From the NCBI GenBank assembly GCA_023431215.1, contig JAEYXR010000123.1, forward strand, positions 1 to 24,645: 24,645 nt of DNA, in the 5' to 3' direction. Under the pieces are notes generated by a model, which ran no database searches, was not told where the DNA came from, and saw only the letters and a program-made list of their open reading frames with translations. Position 1 is the first letter of the stretch. The number at the start of each line of letters is the position of its first letter. The translations under genes and the position numbers were made by a program. Shown here piece by piece: positions 14,286 to 21,058 of the stretch. The DNA is from Bacillota bacterium (GTDB lineage: Bacteria > Bacillota > Clostridia > Oscillospirales > Ruminococcaceae).

Positions 14286-15272
14286 TTACAGCAGCTCCTT
14301 GCGCAGGGTCTCGCCGCTGAGGGGAGAGAGCTGTGCAGGGGCAATATCCAGCATGGTCTTGCAGCCGGTCTGACCCTGCTGCGCCATACGCCAGGCGGCA
14401 CGGGCGCAGGCAACCAAAACGGAGGAGGTAAACTCGGGGTTAGAGTCCAGCTTCAGGCTGTATTCAATGACATGGGTATTCTCTGCGTTCCAGCCGGTTT
14501 TGCCGGAGTGAATGACAAAACCGCCATGGGGGATACCCCCATGCTCACGGTTTAGGGTAGCCTGGTCAATAAAATGTACCGTGGTGTCATAGTCGGAGAA
14601 GTAGTTGGGCATATTCTTAATTTCTTCCTCAATACGGGTAAGGTCTGCCCCCTCACGAGCCACCACATAACACTCACGGGTATGCTTTTGGCGGGTGGTA
14701 AGCTGGGGATTGCTGCCGCTGCGCACCGCTTCCAACGCGCTTTCTACAGGAATGGTATATTGGCGTGCATCCAAAACGCCCTCTACACGGCGGATGGCAT
14801 CGGAGTGGCCCTGGCTTACACCCTTACCCCAGAAGGTATAGGTACCGCCACCAGGAAGAACAGATTGGGCGTACACACGGTTGAGAGAGAACATTCCGGG
14901 GTCCCAGCCTGCGGAAATAACCGCCACATGGCCGCTTTTTGCTGCTGCCTCATCCACAGCGGCAAAATGCTCCGGAATTTTGGCATGGGTGTCAAAGCTG
15001 TCCACCACATGAAAGTCTGCGGCAAATTTGGGAGTCTGCGCGGGCAGGTCTGTGGCACTGCCGCCGCATAAAATTAATACATCAATCTTATCTTTCATAG
15101 AATTTACAGCCTCTACCGACAGCACCGGCACACCGGCGGTGAGGATGCTCAGGCTTTGTGGCTGGCGGCGTGTAAACACCGCAGCAAGCTCCATATCGGG
15201 GCTGGCTTTAATGGCGCACTCAACACCCCGCCCCAAATTGCCGTAGCCTACAATTCCAATTCTTATTTTCAT
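14286..15272 (-). CDS. ddh: meso-Diaminopimelate dehydrogenase
   Basis: A 328-residue NADPH-dependent dehydrogenase that makes meso-2,6-diaminopimelate from tetrahydrodipicolinate in one step, supplying lysine and the peptidoglycan cross-link residue. The N-terminal Rossmann fold starts IRIGIVGYGNLGRG (3-16). FTRRQP (about 33-38) follows the second strand, where NADPH specificity is set. The substrate region includes ISAGWDPGMFS (about 119-129) and GKGVSQGHSDAIRR (about 149-162), hallmarks of Ddh. Length is normal. ATG 15272 has an AAAGGAG site. The gene stands alone, with an extended -10 promoter upstream and a hairpin downstream. Its presence is common in Clostridia and indicates a DAP-type wall precursor pathway. 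Confidence 0.96.
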   Translation of the reverse strand: MKIRIGIVGYGNLGRGVECAIKASPDMELAAVFTRRQPQSLSILTAGVPVLSVEAVNSMKDKIDVLILCGGSATDLPAQTPKFAADFHVVDSFDTHAKIPEHFAAVDEAAAKSGHVAVISAGWDPGMFSLNRVYAQSVLPGGGTYTFWGKGVSQGHSDAIRRVEGVLDARQYTIPVESALEAVRSGSNPQLTTRQKHTRECYVVAREGADLTRIEEEIKNMPNYFSDYDTTVHFIDQATLNREHGGIPHGGFVIHSGKTGWNAENTHVIEYSLKLDSNPEFTSSVLVACARAAWRMAQQGQTGCKTMLDIAPAQLSPLSGETLRKELL

Positions 15273-15348
15273 AGCCTATTCTCCTTTATGGTTAAAATCA
15301 ACGCTTTGGGCGGCTTTCCGCAGTTGCTTTCTCTATTTAAACAACTAA

Positions 15349-15357
15349 ATTATACCA
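15349..15357 (-). promoter_or_regulatory. Extended -10 promoter of ddh
   Basis: On the minus strand TGGTATAAT, an extended -10 element with only TTTTTC at the -35 position. It predicts a leader of about 70 nt. Confidence 0.6.
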
Positions 15358-15427
15358 TGAAACAGATACAGGAAAAAGACTTTTCTATTCTGCCAGGATA
15401 TTGTATTATGCTATAAGCACTATTATT

Positions 15428-15436
15428 TGCTATAAT
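15428..15436 (+). promoter_or_regulatory. Extended -10 promoter of the radical SAM gene
   Basis: TGCTATAAT on the plus strand, 74 nt from the ddh -10 and pointing away from it. No good -35. It predicts a leader of about 105 nt. Confidence 0.5.
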
Positions 15437-15549
15437 ATCAGTAGATAACACCACTTTACCAGGCATTGCTAGGTAAATTATAAAATAAACTTTGCATAAC
15501 GTTACATGCATGATTTTTAAACCATTGTTGATAAAAAGGAGGAGCCGTT

Positions 15550-16443
15550 TTGCCCCCACCTAAGCTGAAGCGCCTTTATGTAGAAATAACCAACGTGTGC
15601 AATCTTCATTGCAGCTTTTGTTCTCCCTGCCACCGCCCTCCAAGATTGATGAGCCCCGAGGAGTTTGCATCTATCATCAAGCAGGCCACACCCTTTGCGC
15701 CCCATATTTACCTGCATGTAAAGGGGGAGCCGCTGCTGCATCCGCAGCTGGAGGAAATACTGGCCATTTGCGGCAAAGCCCGGCTTCCCGTTAACCTTAC
15801 CACCAACGGCACACTGCTGAAAAAGCAGCAGCAGCTTTTGCTCCAAAGTCCCGCTTTGCGCAAAATTAATCTGTCTGTGCACAGTCTGGAGGAGGGCTCC
15901 GCCGTTGACCAAAGGGAATATTTAACCAGCCTTGCCCAATTTGGCCTGGCTGCTGCCGATGCGGGCAGCCCTATCGTTACCTACAGAATGTGGAACGGGG
16001 AAGAGGGTGGCGCGGTTTCTGAGGCTGCCCTTGCCCAATTGCAGGCACTGGCCCAACCCTTTGGCAAAGCAGTGGCAGCCGCACTGCCCAAGGGCAGAAG
16101 TGCCGCCAAGCTTGCAGACAATGTTTACATTAGTTTTGAAGAACAGTTTCAGTGGCCCAGTCTTGATTTGCTCCTTGCTGCCAAAAGAGGGAAATGCCTT
16201 GGCGGGCGTGAAATGCTGGCTGTTTTGGTAGACGGCACCGTAGTACCCTGCTGCCTGGATGCCGACGGGGTTATTGCCTTGGGCAATCTTTTTCAACAAT
16301 CTTTGGATGACATTGTGGAAAGTCCACGCTATCTGGCGCTGGCCGCAGGCTTTTGCGGCGGCAACATCAGCGAAGAGCTTTGCCGACGCTGCAGCTATCG
16401 TCTGCGCTTTGATAAAAGCAAAAAGTCGGTAAAATCCCCATAA
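15550..16443 (+). CDS. Radical SAM protein with reduced SPASM/Twitch domain
   Basis: A 297-residue radical SAM enzyme. The cluster motif CX3CX2C is C17, C21, C24 (CNLHCSFC). KGEP at 58-61 replaces the common GGEP, and LTTNGTLL (83-90) is another core strand. The C-terminus carries a reduced SPASM/Twitch-like auxiliary cluster: C216, G229-x4-C234, C235, C269 and a CX2C at C278/C281, followed by YRLRF. Such enzymes modify peptides or proteins, or act in cofactor synthesis; no precursor peptide, transporter or maturase is encoded next to it, so its substrate is unknown. The start is TTG 15550, placed by AAGGAGG 7 nt upstream. It is transcribed divergently from ddh and probably as a single gene. 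Confidence 0.85.
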   Translation: MPPPKLKRLYVEITNVCNLHCSFCSPCHRPPRLMSPEEFASIIKQATPFAPHIYLHVKGEPLLHPQLEEILAICGKARLPVNLTTNGTLLKKQQQLLLQSPALRKINLSVHSLEEGSAVDQREYLTSLAQFGLAAADAGSPIVTYRMWNGEEGGAVSEAALAQLQALAQPFGKAVAAALPKGRSAAKLADNVYISFEEQFQWPSLDLLLAAKRGKCLGGREMLAVLVDGTVVPCCLDADGVIALGNLFQQSLDDIVESPRYLALAAGFCGGNISEELCRRCSYRLRFDKSKKSVKSP

Positions 16444-16461
16444 ATATAGCCAAAAGCCCCT

Positions 16462-16490
16462 TTTGCAACCCACGGTTGCGCAATTTTAAA
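16462..16490 (+). terminator. Weak hairpin after the radical SAM gene
   Basis: GCAACC/GGTTGC (16465-16470 and 16474-16479) with a 3-nt loop, and alternative outer pairing TTGC/GCAA, followed by TTTTAAA. The T-run is short. Confidence 0.35.
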
Positions 16491-16573
16491 GCCGGATTGA
16501 TAGACCGCAACTGCCCTGTTTGGTATGCTGATACTATCAAATGACCGCACAGACGGTATGAACGGAGGACCCT

Positions 16574-17545
16574 ATGATTATTGCAGATAAAATTTTATCC
16601 CTGAGAAAGGGAAGCGGTATGTCTCAGGAAGAACTGGCCGAAAAGCTGAATGTTTCCAGACAATCGGTATCCAAATGGGAAAGCGCAGCTGCCATCCCCG
16701 ATGTTTCTAAAATTTTGGAGATGTCCAAGATATTTGGTGTTACCACCGACTATTTATTAAAAGATGATTTTAGCATGGTGGAATATACCACAGATGAATA
16801 CGTGAAGTATCCCAAGCTGTCCCTTGTTCAGGCCAACGAATTTATTGAGGCAAAGGCAAAAAGCGGACGCTGGATTGGTCTTGGCGTCATGCTGTGCATC
16901 TTTTCCCCCATCCTCCTTATTTTGCTGGCGGGTATGAGCGATGTGGGCTTTTTGCTTTCGGAAAATTTGGCCGGGGGCGTTGGCATTGCCGTTCTGCTTG
17001 TTATGGTCGCAGTTGCTGTGGGTATCTTTATCATCAGCGATTCTCACATGGAACAATATAAATTTATAGAAAACGGCGAATTTGAGCTGGACTATGGAAT
17101 CGTAGGCATTGTGGAAGAACGCAAGAATGCCTATCACAAAAGGCATACGTTAACCATGGTGCTGGGAGTTACGTTGTGCATCCTGTCTGCTCTGCCCCTT
17201 ATTGTGGGCGCATTTGTGGTAAGTGAGGAGGCCACCATTGTCTTTATCTTCCTCACCGCACTCATTCTTTTCTTTGTGGGTATTGCAGTATTTTTATTTA
17301 TTAACACAGACGCTGTCATGGAAAGCTATAATCAGCTGCTACACTATGGTGAATTTTCCCCCAAAAATTCCAAAAAAAGAAAAAAAACAGAGCGTATCGG
17401 CGGTATCTACTGGTCTGTGGCAACTGCCATTTATCTGGGCTGGAGCTTCATTACCAACGACTGGCATATCACCTGGGTTGTGTGGCCGGTAGCGGGCATC
17501 ATCTTTGGCGGTATCTGCTCCTTAATTGGTGATGATGAAGCATAA
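16574..17545 (+). CDS. XRE-family regulator with C-terminal membrane domain
   Basis: A 323-residue protein. Residues 4-62 are a Cro/CI-type helix-turn-helix (MSQEELAEKLNVSRQSVSKWES is the core, 16-37), ending DYLLKDD as in many clostridial XRE regulators. After a charged linker come six predicted membrane helices (about 100-120, 134-154, 193-215, 221-243, 276-294, 299-318). DNA binding from the membrane is implied, and the signal sensed is unknown. ATG 16574 has GGAGG upstream. A 7-bp inverted repeat TTGATAG/CTATCAA (16497-16503 and 16534-16540) brackets the region ahead of the gene and could be an autoregulatory site. A terminator follows. Confidence 0.87.
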   Translation: MIIADKILSLRKGSGMSQEELAEKLNVSRQSVSKWESAAAIPDVSKILEMSKIFGVTTDYLLKDDFSMVEYTTDEYVKYPKLSLVQANEFIEAKAKSGRWIGLGVMLCIFSPILLILLAGMSDVGFLLSENLAGGVGIAVLLVMVAVAVGIFIISDSHMEQYKFIENGEFELDYGIVGIVEERKNAYHKRHTLTMVLGVTLCILSALPLIVGAFVVSEEATIVFIFLTALILFFVGIAVFLFINTDAVMESYNQLLHYGEFSPKNSKKRKKTERIGGIYWSVATAIYLGWSFITNDWHITWVVWPVAGIIFGGICSLIGDDEA

Positions 17546-17566
17546 CTGTATAGTGAGATACAGAAA

Positions 17567-17608
17567 AACGGAGAGACTTCCTAAAAAGGGGAGTCCCTCT
17601 ATTTTTTC
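17567..17608 (+). terminator. Terminator of the XRE-membrane gene
   Basis: GACT-TCC pairs with GG(G)-AGTC around a short loop, with an extra outer AGA/TCT, followed by ATTTTTT. The stem is imperfect but correctly placed 22 nt past the stop. Confidence 0.65.
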
Positions 17609-17650
17609 GTCCGGTTATACGGCAATTTTATCAGAGCATTCCTGCTACCG

Positions 17651-17856
17651 CTATTTTTGATAGGGGGTAATCACATTGGTTCTTCCCAGAATATAATCTG
17701 TAGAGGTACTGTAAAACTCTGCAAGTATCAGCAGGTGCGGTATGGGTATTGTTTGATACCCGGGTTCATATCTTGAATATACCGTCTGGCTGATTCCCAA
17801 CAGCTCTGCTATATCCTTTTGTCTTCACGCAGGTCTCTTAAACGAAGAAAAAACAT
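17651..17856 (-). pseudogene. Frameshifted XRE (Cro/CI-type) repressor gene
   Basis: On the minus strand, ATG 17856 is preceded by a good GGAGGTG ribosome site and opens MFFLRLRDLREDK, a standard XRE start, then reaches a TAG three codons later. In another frame the sequence continues at once as DIAELLGISQTVYSRYEPG, on through LLILAEFYSTSTDYILGRTN, to a stop at 17651-17653. Together they make an almost complete 65-70 residue repressor of the compact clostridial type. The usual 4-5 residues between helix 1 and helix 2 (typically DLTQK or similar) are missing, which suggests a small out-of-frame deletion. Operator-like dyads remain upstream. A sequencing error cannot be excluded. Confidence 0.8.
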
Positions 17857-17870
17857 TTTACTACACCTCC

Positions 17871-17946
17871 ATAGTACCATTAAATACTATTGACAATACA
17901 GCAAATTTTTATTTTTGTACTATTGTAGTACTTATAGATACTATAA
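17871..17946. promoter_or_regulatory. Cluster of TACTAT dyads (operator-like)
   Basis: Three dyads lie upstream of the broken repressor: ATAGTA-8-TACTAT (17871-17890), GTACTA-TTG-TAGTAC (17917-17931) and TTATAG-ATA-CTATAA (17932-17946). The last two are 15 bp each and abut exactly. The hexamer TACTAT or its complement occurs four times. Minus-strand TTGTCA (17891-17896) with TATGGA 17 nt on could be a promoter inside the cluster. Confidence 0.55.
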
Positions 17947-18021
17947 TATTTGTTTCGCTTATCAGTTGGCAGCCGGGCAGCAATGGGATCCCATTAAAAG
18001 GGTATGCCACCCGGATTACCA

Positions 18022-18059
18022 CAAAAAAAGAAGGGCTGCCGCGGCAACCCTTCTTTTTT
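18022..18059. terminator. Bidirectional intrinsic terminator
   Basis: GAAGGGCTGCC pairs with GGCAACCCTTC (one C/A mismatch, GC loop), with an A-run on the left and a T-run on the right. It ends the cyclophilin gene on the minus strand. Confidence 0.85.
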
Positions 18060-18061
18060 GT

Positions 18062-18652
18062 TTATACCTGCTCCACGGTAATGGAGAGTATTTTTACATC
18101 TTCCTTGGGACGGTCGCCACGTGCGGTGGGAACCTTTGAAATGGCCTCTACCACATCCAGGCCTTCAAACACCTGTCCAATAACGGTGTAGCGCTGGTCC
18201 AAATGAGGATATCCGCCTACCTCGGCATATTTTGCAATTGCTTCCTCAGGCCATCCGCCTTTTTTCATCTGTCCCTGCAGACCTGCATCAACGTCCACGC
18301 CCTGCACAATGTAAAACTGGCTTCCAATGCTGTTGGGCATGCTGGATTTTGCCATGCAGATAGCACCGCGGAAGTGATACAACTCCTTGGAGTACTCATC
18401 GGCAATGCCATGGCCCCAGATGCTCTCTCCGCCCATGCCGGTACCTTCGGGGTCACCGGTCTGAATCATAAAGTCCTTGATAACTCGGTGAAAAATCAGG
18501 CCGTTATAATAGCCTTCCTTGGCATGGGTCAGCCAATTTTCCACACACTTAGGTGCTTCTTGTGGAAAAAACATAGCCTTCATGGTACCCATGGTAGTTT
18601 CAATGGTGGCAATTTCGCCTTTGGGGGATTCAAACTGTTTCATATAAATCAT
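18062..18652 (-). CDS. Cyclophilin-type peptidyl-prolyl cis-trans isomerase (cytosolic)
   Basis: A 196-residue cyclophilin without signal peptide. It catalyses Xaa-Pro isomerisation. The active-site stretch FHRVIKDFMIQTGDPEGTG contains the catalytic Arg and the Phe-Met-Gln set, and GSQFYIVQ and the closing YTVIGQVFEGLDVV strands are typical. The Trp and His of human CypA's second pocket edge are not obvious, as in many bacterial members. ATG 18652 and ATG 18643 are both possible starts; the ribosome site is weak in either case. It lies 136 nt downstream of a second cyclophilin gene in the same direction and is clearly homologous to it, so the pair probably arose by duplication. Confidence 0.93.
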   Translation of the reverse strand: MIYMKQFESPKGEIATIETTMGTMKAMFFPQEAPKCVENWLTHAKEGYYNGLIFHRVIKDFMIQTGDPEGTGMGGESIWGHGIADEYSKELYHFRGAICMAKSSMPNSIGSQFYIVQGVDVDAGLQGQMKKGGWPEEAIAKYAEVGGYPHLDQRYTVIGQVFEGLDVVEAISKVPTARGDRPKEDVKILSITVEQV

Positions 18653-18788
18653 CCATTCCGCCGCTTTGCATCGGCATAAATTATACTGGTAAATTGCTTC
18701 ATCTTACCACCTGCAAAGTGCAAGGGTGATAAGATGATTTTGCTGTGATTACGTTTAGGAGTCCGGCCTGCCCAAAACCTCAAAAAGA

Positions 18789-19706
18789 TTATTCTTTAAT
18801 CTCTATGCTTTCAATAACCACATCTTTAACAGGCTTATCGCTTTCGCCCACTTCAACGGCTGCAATGGCATCTACAATGTCCATGCCGTCAATAACATGG
18901 CCAAACACGGTATGCTTGTAGTCCAAATGAGGTGTTCCGCCCACCTCCAGATATTTTTGAAAAGAAGGGCTGTAGTATGGCTTCATCTCCTGCGGAATAC
19001 CGTTGTTGGACACCTCGGTGAGTGCCGCATTCAGACCCTCTACCAGCTTGTCCAGGGCAGCGTCGGAGGCTCCTGCCAATGCGGCCTCATTCATCTGGCG
19101 TTCCAGCTCGTTATAAATGTACTGAAACTCCACGTTGTTTTCATCCAGGTCGCTGGGCTTGGTATTACTTTGCACAATAAAAAACTGGCTGCCGTTGGTG
19201 TTGGTACCGCTGTTTGCCATAGAAAGGGCACCGCGAAAATGATGCAGATTGTCAGAAAATTCATCCTCAAAGGGAGCACCGTAAATGCTGGTTCCCCCGG
19301 TGCCGTTGCCGTTGGGGTCGCCGCCCTGAATCATAAAGTCTTTGATGACCCGGTGAAATTTCAGCCCGTCATAGTAGCCCTCTTTGGCATGGGTAATAAA
19401 ATTTTCCACCGCCTTGGGAGCTTCGTCGGGGTAAAGGGCAATGGTAATTTCACCCATAGAGGTTTTCATCACAGCAATAGGCCCGTTGTGCTCCTCAAAC
19501 TGCTTGAGCACAACCTCACTCCTGCGGGAAGGAAGCTGGGTAAGGGGCGTTACTTTTTCCCATTTGGCATCATCAGCGGTACCGGCTTGAGAAGAGCTTG
19601 AAGATGCGGGGGGCGTTGAAGAAGAGCTGCTGCCGGTATCTGCGCCGCCACAGGCAGCAAGCAAGCACAAGGCCAATGCGACAGCCGTAATTTTTTTCAT
19701 TTTCAT
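18789..19706 (-). CDS. Cyclophilin-type PPIase lipoprotein
   Basis: A 305-residue secreted cyclophilin. It has a type II signal peptide, basic MKMKK then a hydrophobic core, with lipobox LAAC and Cys19 as the lipidated residue, followed by a Ser-rich spacer (about 22-43). The PPIase domain starts near residue 75 and has FHRVIKDFMIQGGD and GSQFFIVQ. Between FIVQ and the closing YLEVGG segment there is a helical, acidic insertion of roughly 70 residues that is much longer than in the cytosolic paralogue. It probably assists folding of exported proteins on the outer face of the membrane. ATG 19706 has GGAGGAAAA upstream. The first gene of a two-cyclophilin tandem. Confidence 0.93.
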   Translation of the reverse strand: MKMKKITAVALALCLLAACGGADTGSSSSSTPPASSSSSQAGTADDAKWEKVTPLTQLPSRRSEVVLKQFEEHNGPIAVMKTSMGEITIALYPDEAPKAVENFITHAKEGYYDGLKFHRVIKDFMIQGGDPNGNGTGGTSIYGAPFEDEFSDNLHHFRGALSMANSGTNTNGSQFFIVQSNTKPSDLDENNVEFQYIYNELERQMNEAALAGASDAALDKLVEGLNAALTEVSNNGIPQEMKPYYSPSFQKYLEVGGTPHLDYKHTVFGHVIDGMDIVDAIAAVEVGESDKPVKDVVIESIEIKE

Positions 19707-20030
19707 TACTTATTTTCCTCCAAAAATAACAGTATTGATTTTATTCTAAAATAATGTTAAAATGCAATTCCGGCATAAAAAAGCTTATACTATTACAGCG
19801 GTAGCTTGAACAGCTTTCTTTATTTTATCAATATATGGCTGCTGTTTTACACGCCGTGTCTTGTTCAGTATACCAATTCTTGGCCGGTATGACAAGAAAT
19901 ATGTCATTGCCATCATGGTTTTTTCAGTATGGAAAGCATCCCGGGCATTAGTGTAGCACACAACCTGCTTGTATTAAATGGTTAAACTGTAAACTTTCAA
20001 GTACGGACAAGTTAAATTTCACCGGCGATG
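19707..20030. other. Intergenic region between divergent genes
   Basis: No gene is supported. It is AT-rich near the lipoprotein gene, where TAGAAT and TAACAT on the minus strand are weak -10 candidates. No strong hairpin or repeat was noticed up to the DUF1292 promoter. Confidence 0.4.
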
Positions 20031-20059
20031 TTGACGAAGCGCCCGGAAGCAGGTAAGAT
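20031..20059 (+). promoter_or_regulatory. Promoter of the DUF1292 gene
   Basis: TTGACG (20031-20036), 17-nt spacer and TAAGAT (20054-20059), about 80 nt ahead of the start codon. Confidence 0.65.
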
Positions 20060-20139
20060 AGTAGTGGAAGATCATTAATTTCTGAAACCATATACAATAA
20101 CAGCCGGAGACAGTTGCCCCCGGCACAGGAGGATGCGCC

Positions 20140-20475
20140 ATGGAAAACGAGAATGCATTTGAGAAAGACATTATCAGCCTTTTGGATGAAGAGGGCAATG
20201 AGCATGAACTGGAAATCATAGACAGCCTTGAAGTAGACGGCAAAGAGTACATGGCAATGATTCCTATCTTTGAAAACGCCGAGGAGAACCTGGATGACAG
20301 CGGCGAGCTGGTTATCCTGCGCTTGTCTGAAGAATTGGACGAGGACGGCGACCAGTACCTTGAGGCTATTCAGGACGAGGATGAGTATAACCAGGTGGCT
20401 GAGCTGTTTATGGGCCGACTGGAAGAATACTTTGACTTTGACGAAGCAGAAGAAGAGGGTTCTGACGAAGCATAA
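20140..20475 (+). CDS. DUF1292 family protein (YrzB-like)
   Basis: A 111-residue, very acidic protein of the DUF1292 family. The conserved core runs from IISLLDEEGNEHELEIIDSL through EYMAMIPI and LVILRLSEELDEDG to YLEAIQDEDEYNQVAELF. The last 25 residues are almost all Asp/Glu. Function is unknown; members are widespread in Firmicutes and often lie near alaS-ruvX-type genes. ATG 20140 has an AGGAGG ribosome site. The 6S RNA candidate begins shortly after its stop. Confidence 0.9.
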   Translation: MENENAFEKDIISLLDEEGNEHELEIIDSLEVDGKEYMAMIPIFENAEENLDDSGELVILRLSEELDEDGDQYLEAIQDEDEYNQVAELFMGRLEEYFDFDEAEEEGSDEA

Positions 20476-20498
20476 AATGCTTTTACTAACCTCCACCA

Positions 20499-20708
20499 TA
20501 TGTTAGCTATCTACCCTGCGATGTGCGTGATTACCGCTTTATATAATCCAACACTTATATAATGGGAACGTAATCTCCAGCGAACGGATTGCAGACCTCC
20601 CGGCCTCGGCCGGATGAAGGGAGCGTGAACTTCCGGGACGTGCCCACCTGTCGTTAGACGGGTTTTATCTGGTGGTGTAACGGCATATGCGGGGCAGCTA
20701 TAAACACA
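20499..20708 (+). ncRNA. ssrS: 6S RNA candidate
   Basis: About 200 nt without coding potential between DUF1292 and its own terminator. The two ends form a long interrupted stem as in 6S RNA: TAGCT with AGCTA, CCCTGC with GCGGGG, and ATGTGC with GCATAT. The order GATGTGCGTG near the 5' end and ACGGCATATGCGGGG near the 3' end matches the terminal arms of known 6S RNAs. A large central region would hold the promoter-mimicking bubble, with inner hairpins CCTGTC/GACGGG and CTCCC/GGGAG. 6S RNA binds the housekeeping RNA polymerase and lowers transcription in stationary phase. TCTGAC-17-TACTAA (20461-20489) could be its promoter. Ends are approximate; a covariance-model search would settle the family. 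Confidence 0.7.
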
Positions 20709-20710
20709 GA

Positions 20711-20743
20711 ACAGCTCAAGTCCTTGTGGCTTGGGCTGTTTTA
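20711..20743 (+). terminator. Terminator of the 6S RNA candidate (first copy)
   Basis: CAGCTCAAG/CTTGGGCTG (one G-T wobble) around a 9-nt loop, followed by TTTT. The 31 bp 20712-20742 recur identically at 20887-20917. Confidence 0.85.
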
Positions 20744-20865
20744 AGATGTCGCAGCAGCGACATCTTCCTAGGGGGTATCCATACCCCCTAGGCTACCCCC
20801 GGTGCGGTTCGCGGTCGAACCGCCGGTCTAGGTATTTTTTCAAGGCGCATGTCCTTGAAAAAATA
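20743..20865 (+). other. Array of four abutting hairpins
   Basis: The sequence is filled end to end by palindromes. Hairpin 1 (20743-20766): AAGATGTCGC/GCGACATCTT, loop AGCA. Hairpin 2 (20767-20792): CCTAGGGGGTAT/ATACCCCCTAGG, loop CC. Hairpin 3 (20793-20832): 8-bp core GCGGTTCG/CGAACCGC with loop CGGT and imperfect flanks. Hairpin 4 (20833-20865): TATTTTTTCAAGG/CCTTGAAAAAATA with a 7-nt loop. No spacer separates them, the stems are unrelated in sequence, and there is no gene. The block lies between two identical 31-bp terminator copies. It could be a structured RNA or a palindromic mobile or repeat element; I cannot name a family. Confidence 0.75.
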
Positions 20866-20885
20866 AAAGACAATAAAACGCTTTA

Positions 20886-20918
20886 CCAGCTCAAGTCCTT
20901 GTGGCTTGGGCTGTTTTT
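20886..20918 (+). terminator. Second copy of the 6S terminator
   Basis: A 31-bp exact direct repeat (20887-20917) of the terminator at 20712-20742, here followed by TTTTTGAG. It would end any transcript running through the hairpin array. Confidence 0.8.
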
Positions 20919-20959
20919 GAGTATACTATATAAAACCGCGCCATTGCTTTTTTGCGCAC

Positions 20960-20977
20960 CTCCCGTCAAAGGGAGGA
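20960..20977 (+). other. Small hairpin in the tcdA leader
   Basis: CCTCCC/GGGAGG with a 6-nt loop, followed by an ACCTG/CAGGT pair (about 20979-21001). The CCTCCC arm could also pair with ribosome sites. TTGGGC-17-TATAAA (20906-20934) upstream is promoter-like, so this may be a leader of the tcdA operon. Confidence 0.4.
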
Positions 20978-21058
20978 CCTGATATTACTTTTTAGCAGGT
21001 GACAATAGACATCTGCCAACTTTCGGTTTAACAGCAGTATGACTGTGGGAGGAACACT

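Noticed and set aside
15550..16560. RiPP biosynthetic cluster around the radical SAM gene
   Set aside because: No short precursor-like reading frame with a ribosome site, transporter or protease was found on either side.
17915..18139. A 74-codon plus-strand frame starting in the dyad cluster
   Set aside because: It overlaps the dyads, the terminator and the end of the cyclophilin gene, and has no ribosome site.
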